From Thermodesulfovibrionales bacterium (GTDB taxonomy: Bacteria; Nitrospirota; Thermodesulfovibrionia; Thermodesulfovibrionales; UBA9159), in NCBI GenBank assembly GCA_919901585.1, contig CAKKPH010000098.1, forward strand, positions 1-32,488: 32,488 nucleotides of DNA. Reading direction: 5' to 3'. Below the pieces are notes generated by a model. It was not told the DNA's origin. It saw only the letters and a program-made list of their open reading frames with translations, and did no database searches. Positions 1 through 7,164 of the stretch are shown here, in pieces. Numbering within the stretch: the first letter of the stretch is position 1; each line of letters opens with the position of its first letter. Made by a program: the position numbers and the translations under genes.

Positions 1-60
1 TTCTCTTGAGGATATTATAGACAGCCCTTGCCAGCTTATGGGCCAGAATGGTCAGTATAA
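1..60 (-). pseudogene. C-terminal fragment of an IS110-like transposase (runs off window edge)
   Basis: Minus-strand reading gives ...ILTILAHKLARAVYNILKR, resembling the conserved C-terminal LAHKLARAVYxxLK segment of IS110-family (Transposase_20) proteins. Only a short piece is visible. Confidence 0.4.
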
Positions 61-66
61 AAAAGT

Positions 67-94
67 AAAGGGGACGGTTCTATTTAATTGACAA
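67..94. repeat. 28-bp direct repeat copy A (AAAGGGGACGGTTCTATTTAATTGACAA)
   Basis: Matches 735-762 at 27/28 positions; brackets hicAB and the attC-like site. Confidence 0.85.
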
Positions 95-146
95 GGGCGG
101 ATAAAATGCTGAACGATTATTTGAATTTCTGGTAAAATAAGGCTAA

Positions 147-407
147 ATGGGCAAACATGTAAAGCTTTTACTCAAAATTTTAAGCGGTGCTTCGGATGAA
201 AATATCTATTTCGAAGATTTGTGTAACCTGCTGAAACATTTGGGCTTTGAAATAAAAGTTAAAGGCAGTCACCATATTTTCAGAAAAGAAGCAGTGATAG
301 AAAAAATTAATCTTCAGCGTGAGGGCAACATGGCAAAACCCTATCAGGTAAAACAAGTAAGAAACGTTATAGTGAAGTATAAATTAGGAGGGACTATTGA
401 TGTATAG
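147..407 (+). CDS. hicA: HicA-family mRNA interferase toxin
   Basis: Small ORF with GSHHIFR and AKPYQVKQVRNVIVKYKL motifs; overlaps a HicB-like ORF. Confidence 0.85.
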   Translation: MGKHVKLLLKILSGASDENIYFEDLCNLLKHLGFEIKVKGSHHIFRKEAVIEKINLQREGNMAKPYQVKQVRNVIVKYKLGGTIDV

Positions 408-612
408 ATACGAGATTATTATTTACTGGAGTAATGAAGATAATGCTTTTATAGCAGAAGTGCCCGAACTCCCTGGCTGTATGGCTCATGGAGAGACTCC
501 TGAAAAGGCATTAAAAAATGCTAAGGATGCCATTCAATTATGGATTGATACAGCAAAGGAATTCGGCGATACAATCCCCGAACCAAAAGGCAACAAACTG
601 ATGTACGCATAA
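397..612 (+). CDS. hicB: HicB-family antitoxin
   Basis: YWSNEDNAFIAEVPELPGCMAHGETPEKALKNAKDAIQLWI is a classic HicB N-terminal domain; overlaps hicA. Confidence 0.9.
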   Translation: MMYRYEIIIYWSNEDNAFIAEVPELPGCMAHGETPEKALKNAKDAIQLWIDTAKEFGDTIPEPKGNKLMYA

Positions 613-620
613 ATATTTTT

Positions 621-678
621 GCATAACAAATCACTTGTGCGGATGTCGTTCCGCCACCGCACAGTTCAGGCGTTGGGC
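621..678 (+). other. attC-like integron recombination site
   Basis: R''-like GCATAAC (621-627), L'' TGTGCGG (636-642) perfectly complementary to L' CCGCACA (657-663), R' GTTGGGC (672-678, fits GTTRRRY), with the typical ...TTCAGGCGTTGGGC end. 58 bp long, starting 9 nt after the hicB stop. Confidence 0.65.
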
Positions 679-694
679 AACACAAAGGAAGCGC

Positions 695-734
695 ACTTGA
701 ACAATAATAAAGCTACTTGAACAATAATAAAGCT
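695..734. repeat. Tandem duplication of 20 bp (ACTTGAACAATAATAAAGCT x2)
   Basis: Two perfect adjacent copies, 695-714 and 715-734. Confidence 0.95.
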
Positions 735-762
735 AAAGGGGACGGTTCTCTTTAATTGACAA
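735..762. repeat. 28-bp direct repeat copy B (AAAGGGGACGGTTCTCTTTAATTGACAA)
   Basis: 27/28 match to 67-94. Confidence 0.85.
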
Positions 763-919
763 AGACAAAAGAATATCATAAATTTGAACCAAAATGAATT
801 AGTGCATTCACTATCTCCAGCAGATGACAGAAGTCCAGCACTACTTATCTTATGCAGTTATGTATCGGTATTTCTTACAGTATTATGATAATCTTATGAT
901 GAGAGATGGATGTGGTATA

Positions 920-1147
920 ATGTCATTACCGGAAAAAATCTTTAAACATATTCAGGAAATGCCCGAATCATTTCAGGTTGAGATATTAGATTTTGTAGAG
1001 TACCTCGAATCAAAAATAAAGAAGGGCAAAAAAATCGGGGGGGAGGAAACAGACTGGCCAGAACTGTCTCTATCCTTTGCAATGCGTGATATGGAAGATG
1101 AATCTTCTCCCTATTCACTCAACGATCTCAGAGAACGTTTTACATGA
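920..1147 (+). CDS. DUF2281-like antitoxin-type protein
   Basis: MSLPEKIFKHIQEMPESFQVEILDFVEYLESKIKK... resembles the DUF2281 family. The internal ATG at 920 is a more plausible start than 824. Confidence 0.6.
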   Translation: MSLPEKIFKHIQEMPESFQVEILDFVEYLESKIKKGKKIGGEETDWPELSLSFAMRDMEDESSPYSLNDLRERFT

Positions 1148-1231
1148 TTCAGGAAGGACAAAGTTGTCACAAGAAGTTCCAAAATTTGATGAAGTTATAA
1201 AAGAAGAAGATACAGAGGCCTTCATCACTTG
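1144..1231 (+). pseudogene. Internally deleted, frameshifted PemK/MazF-like toxin remnant
   Basis: ATGA overlap with the DUF2281 stop; begins MIQEGQ (MazF-like N-terminus), then in another frame ...[21 protein letters not shown], resembling an internal MazF segment; the middle is missing. Confidence 0.5.
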
Positions 1232-2292
1232 ATCTCCTTAAGCCTCTCTGTCTGATAATGAGCGTTCAGGGCTTCTATAATCTCATCCATATTGCCCTCA
1301 AGGAAATGTTCGAGCTTGTGAAGGGTCAGTCCTATCCTGTGGTCTGACACCCTGTTCTGCGGGAAGTTGTATGTCCTTATCCTTTCGCTCCTGTCACCGG
1401 AGCCGACCTGTGTCTTCCTCTCTAATGCCCGTTCCTTATCCTGCCTCTCGGTCTCGAGTTCGTACAATCTTGAACGAAGCACCTTCAATGCCTTATCCTT
1501 GTTTTTTATCTGTGAGCGCTCGTCCTGACACTGTACGATCAGGCCTGTTGGTATATGGACAATCCTTACAGCAGAATATGTGGTGTTGACCCCCTGACCG
1601 CCTGGGCCTGAGGCGCAGAATGTGTCGATCCTGAGGTCTTTTTCCTCCACCTTTATGTCTACGTCTTCAGCCTCGGGCAAGACAGCGACTGTCGCAGCAG
1701 ATGTATGTATCCTGCCGGAAGCCTCTGTGACAGGTACGCGCTGGACTCTGTGAGCGCCGCTCTCATATTTGAGCCTGCTGTATGCGCCTTTTCCCTCTAT
1801 CGAGGCTACTATCTCCTTTATCCCGCCAAGCCCTGTGGGGCTTGAATCAATTATATCAACCTTCCATCTCCTCGACTCGGCATATTTTGTATACATCCTG
1901 AAAAGGGTTGCAGCAAAAAGCGCAGCCTCCTCACCTCCGGTGCCTGCCCTTATTTCAAGTATAACGCTTTTTTCGTCCCTCAGGTCCTTGGGGAGAAGCA
2001 TCATCTTAAGCTCATCCTCGACCAAAGGCCTCTTCCTTTTCAATTCCTCGAGTTCTGTCTGCGCAAGTTCCCTGAGGTCTCCGTCACCGCCCTTCAGTAT
2101 CTCCTCTGCCTCTTCGGCGTCAGAGATTATCTTATTGTACTCCTTAATCTTTTCGACGAGCGGCATGAGATCTGCCTGCTCCTTCGAGTACTTCTGATAA
2201 AGCTGGTTGTTTGAGAGCACGTCGGGGCTCATCATAAGCCCGGTCAGCTCTTCATACTTCGCCTCGATTGTCTTTAGCTTACCTAACATCAC
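1225..2292 (-). CDS. prfA: Peptide chain release factor 1
   Basis: Full-length RF1 with GPGGQGVN (GGQ) motif and codon-recognition region [27 protein letters not shown]. Confidence 0.97.
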   Translation of the reverse strand: MMLGKLKTIEAKYEELTGLMMSPDVLSNNQLYQKYSKEQADLMPLVEKIKEYNKIISDAEEAEEILKGGDGDLRELAQTELEELKRKRPLVEDELKMMLLPKDLRDEKSVILEIRAGTGGEEAALFAATLFRMYTKYAESRRWKVDIIDSSPTGLGGIKEIVASIEGKGAYSRLKYESGAHRVQRVPVTEASGRIHTSAATVAVLPEAEDVDIKVEEKDLRIDTFCASGPGGQGVNTTYSAVRIVHIPTGLIVQCQDERSQIKNKDKALKVLRSRLYELETERQDKERALERKTQVGSGDRSERIRTYNFPQNRVSDHRIGLTLHKLEHFLEGNMDEIIEALNAHYQTERLKEIK

Positions 2293-3175
2293 CTGCCTCC
2301 AGCCTAATCGCCTCCCTTAAGGCTGCCACCGCAACCTCAATCTGGGAGTCATCAGGCTCTTTTGTCGTCATCTTCTGTAGCAGCAGGCCCGGCAAGATTA
2401 GAAGGTTGACAAAAGGATTGTCCTTCATCCTCGTAGACAGTTTTTGTATCTCATACGATATCCCGGCAATTGCAGGGATGAGGATAAGACGGGAGAGAAA
2501 CTTCGAGGCAAAAGGCCAGGACTGGGGTATAAATGAAAAGACGATTATGCTCATGACCATGACAATAAGGAGGAAACTCGTGCCGCATCTTGGATGTTGC
2601 GGACTGAATAACCTTATGTTCTTAAGATCAAGCTCCTTTCCTGCCTCATAGGCATGGATGACCTTGTGTTCTGCTCCATGATATTCGAATATCCTCCGCA
2701 TGTCCTTCCAGAGCCCGATAGCTAAAATATACGCAAGAAAGATTAAGACCCTCAGTATGCCATCCACAAGATTAAAGACAAAGGAGCTCTCGGTAATGAT
2801 GCCGGAAAAAAGGCCCATAAGCTTAGTGGCATAAAGTGGCAGTAACACAAAAAGACCTACGCCTAACAATAAGGCAAAAACGATTGTGGCAGTAATTGCG
2901 AGCGGGCTCATAGGCTTCTCTTCCTCGTTAAGCGCCTTGCCTGCTGAGAACTCTATCGCCTTTATGCCGATAGAGAATGCCTGATACAGGGCTATAATGC
3001 CCCTTATGAACGGAAGTCTCAGAAACCGGGGGAGCATCTTTAATTGCTCGACCTTAAGATGGATCTCACCCTTCTGGTCCCTCACGGCAACAGTCCAGCC
3101 ACCCCGGGATTTCATCATCACCCCTTCTATGACCGCCTGCCCGCCTATGTTATAAACCTTGGTCTTCATTAACAC
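2279..3175 (-). CDS. DUF1385 (YqhQ-like) membrane protein
   Basis: [15 protein letters not shown]-terminus and [13 protein letters not shown] / [12 protein letters not shown] motifs; adjacent to prfA and rpmE. Confidence 0.9.
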   Translation of the reverse strand: MLMKTKVYNIGGQAVIEGVMMKSRGGWTVAVRDQKGEIHLKVEQLKMLPRFLRLPFIRGIIALYQAFSIGIKAIEFSAGKALNEEEKPMSPLAITATIVFALLLGVGLFVLLPLYATKLMGLFSGIITESSFVFNLVDGILRVLIFLAYILAIGLWKDMRRIFEYHGAEHKVIHAYEAGKELDLKNIRLFSPQHPRCGTSFLLIVMVMSIIVFSFIPQSWPFASKFLSRLILIPAIAGISYEIQKLSTRMKDNPFVNLLILPGLLLQKMTTKEPDDSQIEVAVAALREAIRLEAGDVR

Positions 3176-3181
3176 CCATCA

Positions 3182-3223
3182 AAAAAGGTCGTTAGTCATA
3201 TAAGTCAGACTAACGACCTTTTT
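3182..3223. terminator. Probable bidirectional intrinsic terminator
   Basis: AAAAAGGTCGTTAGTC (3182-3197) and GACTAACGACCTTTTT (3208-3223) are perfect 16-bp inverted arms with A/T tracts on both sides. Confidence 0.8.
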
Positions 3224-3239
3224 ATAGCGTTTATCCTGT

Positions 3240-3440
3240 CTACTTCTTTGCGTATTTTCTCTTGAACTTCTGAACCCTTCCCTCAGCATCAACCATCTTC
3301 TGTTTGCCGGTATAGAATGGATGGCACTTTGAGCATATGTCAACATGTATAGCAGGCCTTGTTGATCTTATGGCAAATGCCTCGCCGCAGACGCATTGAA
3401 TCTTTGCCTCTTTATAGTCGGGATGTATACCTTCTTTCAA
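3240..3440 (-). CDS. rpmE: 50S ribosomal protein L31
   Basis: MKEGIHPDYKEAKIQCVCGEAF...DICSKCHPFYTGKQKMVDAEGRVQKFKRKY; Cys-containing L31. Confidence 0.95.
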   Translation of the reverse strand: MKEGIHPDYKEAKIQCVCGEAFAIRSTRPAIHVDICSKCHPFYTGKQKMVDAEGRVQKFKRKYAKK

Positions 3441-3720
3441 GTCAAGCCTCCTGAATAATTTTGTATAAGATACAAATTTATTTTAGAACATTTTAAAGTT
3501 TTTTAGCAATAGCCCTGGCCGGCAGGGTTTCTGCAGCTTTTTAGTTTTGGACAGATATGTCTTAATCTGTTAAATTAACTATAGAGGCCGCGATGAGAAG
3601 CATTGAATAGCTCAGAAGATGACAGCAGGGTGCCTGTCAGGGTAGAGACAACAGTGTCCGTAGGTTATGTAACGGCTGAACTCAAGGTGCTCGAGACAGA
3701 GAGATAGCAGGAGAACCTAT

Positions 3721-5982
3721 ATGGCTGAAAAGGATATATCCATCAAGACCGGCCTGAGCCTTTCAGACCTTAGGACATGGGACATGACCCTGCTTAATCG
3801 ATACAAGCCGCATTACCATATGGTAAATAAGGCCTGCAGCCTTTGTGCACTCGGTCCATGCGACCTCATGAATGGGAGAAGAGGAGCCTGCGGACAGGAC
3901 TTAGAGACATTCATTGCGCGCGAAGCGCTTATACTCGCTGTTACTGGCGCTGCTGCGCATGCTGCACACGCGAGGGACGTAGTGACGCGGCTTATAGAAG
4001 CTCACGGCGCAGACCTTGCCCTCGACCTCGGGGAATGGGTCAATATCCTTATGCCTATAACAGAGATTGTTTATGGTAGCCGGCCGGGACATCTCAAAGA
4101 CCTCCTCCCTGTATTAGGGTATATCGAATCTCAGATTGTAAGGCTGCTTGCATCTACCCATTTCGGAGGCGAATCATCTTCCCTTGATCTCGAAAGCAAG
4201 ATATTCCATGCAGGCACAATGGATATACTCTCGATGGAGATAGCTGAGGTCGCTCAGATATCAGGATATAAATTTCCAAAGGGTGATGCAGAAACCCCTA
4301 TGGCAACAATAGGAAGGCATGGGATATCAGGCAATAAACCTGTGATCCTCTGTATCGGCCACCATTCAGATGTCGGCTTGAGGGTGATGGATAAAGTCGA
4401 CAAGACCTGTTTGGACCATGATATAGAAGTCGCAGCCCTATGCTGCACTGCCCATGACATGGCGCGCGGAATGAGTGGTATGAGTTCTTTCACTATAATA
4501 GGCAACATAAGGGAGCAACTCAGCTTTACAAGGAGCGGACGTGCCGACATTGTCGTGGCTGACCAGCAGTGCATAAGGCATGACCTCCTTGCTGAGACAT
4601 TAAAGACAGGCGCTTTTTTTATATCAACGAGTGACCAGACATCTGCCGGCCTTCCTGATGAGACTGATATGGACATACAGGAACTTGCTACAGTGCTCAT
4701 CGACCGTCCTGTCCGCGGCGTTTTTATCTCAGACCCTGAAAAGGCTGCAGAACTTGCCGTCGCAATAGCAAAACGCTATGGTAAAATAGCAAAACCCTCA
4801 AACGGCAATGAAAACAGCCTGTGGAGATCAACGCTCACATGCAACAACTGTGGTCTCTGCACCCGCTATTGCCCTGTAAGCCTCCCTGTGTCAGATGCAG
4901 TTTTCACTGCACAGAAGTCAATCAGAGATTCAGACAATACAGGCAGTGAAATGCCTGCCTCTGCTGTTAAGACGTTTGACGGCATTTATGATAAATGCCT
5001 CCTCTGCGGCCGCTGTGATTCTGCATGTCCAGGGCAGATACCTGTGATGTCCCTTATAGAATCTTCATATAAGACAAACGACAAGCGAGCGGAGAGAATG
5101 ATGAGGATAGGGAGGGGGCCGATTGATGACTACGAGATAAAGAGTACAGGGCCTTCAATAGTGCTTGGAGACATCCCCGGTGTAGTTGCCTTCCTTACAT
5201 GCCCTGAATATCCTGACGGCAGGGAAGCAGTGTCATGGATGGCAGACACCCTTGCCCAAAACGGGTATATTGTCCTTGCAGCAGGATGCACTGCCATGGA
5301 CATGGCAACTGGCGATAACAATGTTTATCTCAAGTTTCCCGGGACCTTTGATATGGGAAGCATTATAAACACAGGCTCATGCGTCTCTTCTTCGCATGCA
5401 ATAGGTGCTCTTATAAAGATCGCATCCATCTTCCTTCACAGGCGTCTTGACAGGAATCATGAAGAGATAGCCGACTATATACTCAACCGTATTGGTGCTA
5501 CGGGTGTGCTCTGGGGGGGCATAACACCCAAGAGCTTCTCTGCATCCGCAGGAGCTAATCGCCTCGGGATCCCTGTGATATTCGGGCCTCAGGGCAAAAA
5601 GTTCAGGAGGACACTTGAAGGTAACCCTGATGCAGACGGAGTCTTTGATTCGAGAACCGGCCGAAAGATGCAATCCGGACTAATGCCCCCGCATCTTTCG
5701 GTAGTTGCGAATACTAAGGAGGAGGCGCTTGTAGAGATAGTGCGGCTCTGCATCAGGCCGAATGACACAACAAAGGGCCGCCGTACAAAACTCAGCAATT
5801 ATCTCAGGCTCTCAAAATCTTTTTTTGGGGCTATCCCTCATGACCTTGCCAATTTTGTAAGGGTGGCTGACGACCTGCCTGATGAATCGAGGGATGAGCT
5901 TATGGCTTTCCTCAAGTCCAACAATTGGCAGGCCTCCTTCATACCTGATCCTACACTGCTCCGGAGGCTTGTGAGAAGATGA
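3721..5982 (+). CDS. CdhA-type (ACDS alpha-subunit-like) carbon monoxide dehydrogenase
   Basis: N-terminal CSLCALGPCDLMNGRRGACG cluster, two internal 4Fe-4S motifs (CNNCGLCTRYCP, CLLCGRCDSACP), and candidate C-cluster ligand motifs GHH, LCCTAHD, DQQCIRHD, LTCPEYPD, AAGCTAMDMA and NTGSCVSSSHA. The C-terminal half resembles archaeal CdhA. SD-like GCAGGAG precedes the ATG. Confidence 0.88.
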   Translation: MAEKDISIKTGLSLSDLRTWDMTLLNRYKPHYHMVNKACSLCALGPCDLMNGRRGACGQDLETFIAREALILAVTGAAAHAAHARDVVTRLIEAHGADLALDLGEWVNILMPITEIVYGSRPGHLKDLLPVLGYIESQIVRLLASTHFGGESSSLDLESKIFHAGTMDILSMEIAEVAQISGYKFPKGDAETPMATIGRHGISGNKPVILCIGHHSDVGLRVMDKVDKTCLDHDIEVAALCCTAHDMARGMSGMSSFTIIGNIREQLSFTRSGRADIVVADQQCIRHDLLAETLKTGAFFISTSDQTSAGLPDETDMDIQELATVLIDRPVRGVFISDPEKAAELAVAIAKRYGKIAKPSNGNENSLWRSTLTCNNCGLCTRYCPVSLPVSDAVFTAQKSIRDSDNTGSEMPASAVKTFDGIYDKCLLCGRCDSACPGQIPVMSLIESSYKTNDKRAERMMRIGRGPIDDYEIKSTGPSIVLGDIPGVVAFLTCPEYPDGREAVSWMADTLAQNGYIVLAAGCTAMDMATGDNNVYLKFPGTFDMGSIINTGSCVSSSHAIGALIKIASIFLHRRLDRNHEEIADYILNRIGATGVLWGGITPKSFSASAGANRLGIPVIFGPQGKKFRRTLEGNPDADGVFDSRTGRKMQSGLMPPHLSVVANTKEEALVEIVRLCIRPNDTTKGRRTKLSNYLRLSKSFFGAIPHDLANFVRVADDLPDESRDELMAFLKSNNWQASFIPDPTLLRRLVRR

Positions 5983-7112
5983 AAACAGAGTCAGGCAATC
6001 CCTCTGACAAGACCCTCAAAAAAGAAGACCTATTCCGTTATCTTAGGGATCCCTCGCTTGTTTCAGGGCTTGCTGATGCTATCAGGGCAGAGATGCCGCG
6101 CAACAGGCATATCAAGGTTATGCATGTCTGCGGCTCGCATGAACATTCTGTCCAACGGTGGGGGCTGCGGGGCCTGCTGCCTGAGGACCTCGAGATAGTT
6201 GCCGGCCCCGGATGCCCTGTCTGTATCTGTCCGGCCTTTGAGATAGGGGAGGCCATTTCGCTTGCAAGGGAAGGTGTTATAATCGCAACTTATGGCGACA
6301 TGGTCAGGGTGCCTACTCCTTATGGCTCTCTGATGAAGGAGAAGGCTGGAGGCGCCGGCATACAGGTTATATACAGCCCTATGGATGCTGTGGCAACTGC
6401 GAGGAATAATCCTGACAAAGAGGTAGTCTTCTTCTCAGTAGGCTTCGAGACAACAGTCGCACCTGCAGCTGCGCTCGTCGTGCGGGGAGACCTGCCTGAT
6501 AATTTTTCTTTGCTGACCTCTCACCGCCTCACCCCTCCTGCGATGGAATTGCTGCTCGGCATCGGAGATGTCCATATAGACGGTTTTATAGCCCCCGGGC
6601 ATGTATCTGTAATAGTCGGCTCAGAGGCCTGGGGGGTATTTCCGAGGGCCTACAACATGCCTGTAGCTGTTGCAGGGTTCGAGCCTGCGAATATCCTCTT
6701 CGGCCTCCTTATGTTATTAAGGCAGATAAAAAACGGGGAAGCCCGCCTCGATAACACTTACACTCAGGTTGTCCGGCCTGAAGGCAACCCTGTTGCGCTC
6801 AAGGCGATAGAAAAGGCCTTTGATGTAGTCCCTGCCTGGTGGCGGGGCATCGGGAGGGTGCCGCGTTCAGGCCTCGTTTTAAAGCCTGATTTTATAAAAG
6901 TTGACGCTCGGAAAAAGTTTGGGATAGCTGCCTCTCCGGAGAGGACTGAACTGCCTCCGGGCTGCTCGTGCCATCTTGTGATGCTCGGCAAGATATACCC
7001 ATCATCGTGCCCGCTCTTCAACAATAAATGCACGCCGGAAACCCCATACGGCCCGTGCATGGTCTCGCAGGAAGGCACCTGCCTGATATGGTCAAAATTC
7101 GGCACAGCTTAG
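5979..7112 (+). CDS. hypD: Hydrogenase maturation factor HypD
   Basis: MHVCGSHEHSVQRWGLRGLLP, GPGCPVCICP, FETTVAP, IAPGHVSVIVG, and C-terminal CSCHLVMLGKIYPSSCPLFNNKCTPETPYGPCMVSQEGTC; ATGA overlap with the CODH gene. Confidence 0.95.
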   Translation: MKTESGNPSDKTLKKEDLFRYLRDPSLVSGLADAIRAEMPRNRHIKVMHVCGSHEHSVQRWGLRGLLPEDLEIVAGPGCPVCICPAFEIGEAISLAREGVIIATYGDMVRVPTPYGSLMKEKAGGAGIQVIYSPMDAVATARNNPDKEVVFFSVGFETTVAPAAALVVRGDLPDNFSLLTSHRLTPPAMELLLGIGDVHIDGFIAPGHVSVIVGSEAWGVFPRAYNMPVAVAGFEPANILFGLLMLLRQIKNGEARLDNTYTQVVRPEGNPVALKAIEKAFDVVPAWWRGIGRVPRSGLVLKPDFIKVDARKKFGIAASPERTELPPGCSCHLVMLGKIYPSSCPLFNNKCTPETPYGPCMVSQEGTCLIWSKFGTA

Positions 7113-7164
7113 CAATATTAAATGTCTGTCTCTCCAGAGCTGCTCCGGCTTCAAGACATATATT

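Noticed and set aside
1371-2197. Plus-strand ORFs of 72 and 142 aa at 1371 and 1769
   Set aside because: Antisense to the confidently identified prfA; low-complexity Ser/Pro-rich translations typical of shadow ORFs.
3843-5798. ORFs on other frames within the CODH gene (e.g. 4254..4700 -, 5377..5673 -)
   Set aside because: Fully overlapped by the long CdhA-like CDS; no recognisable motifs.
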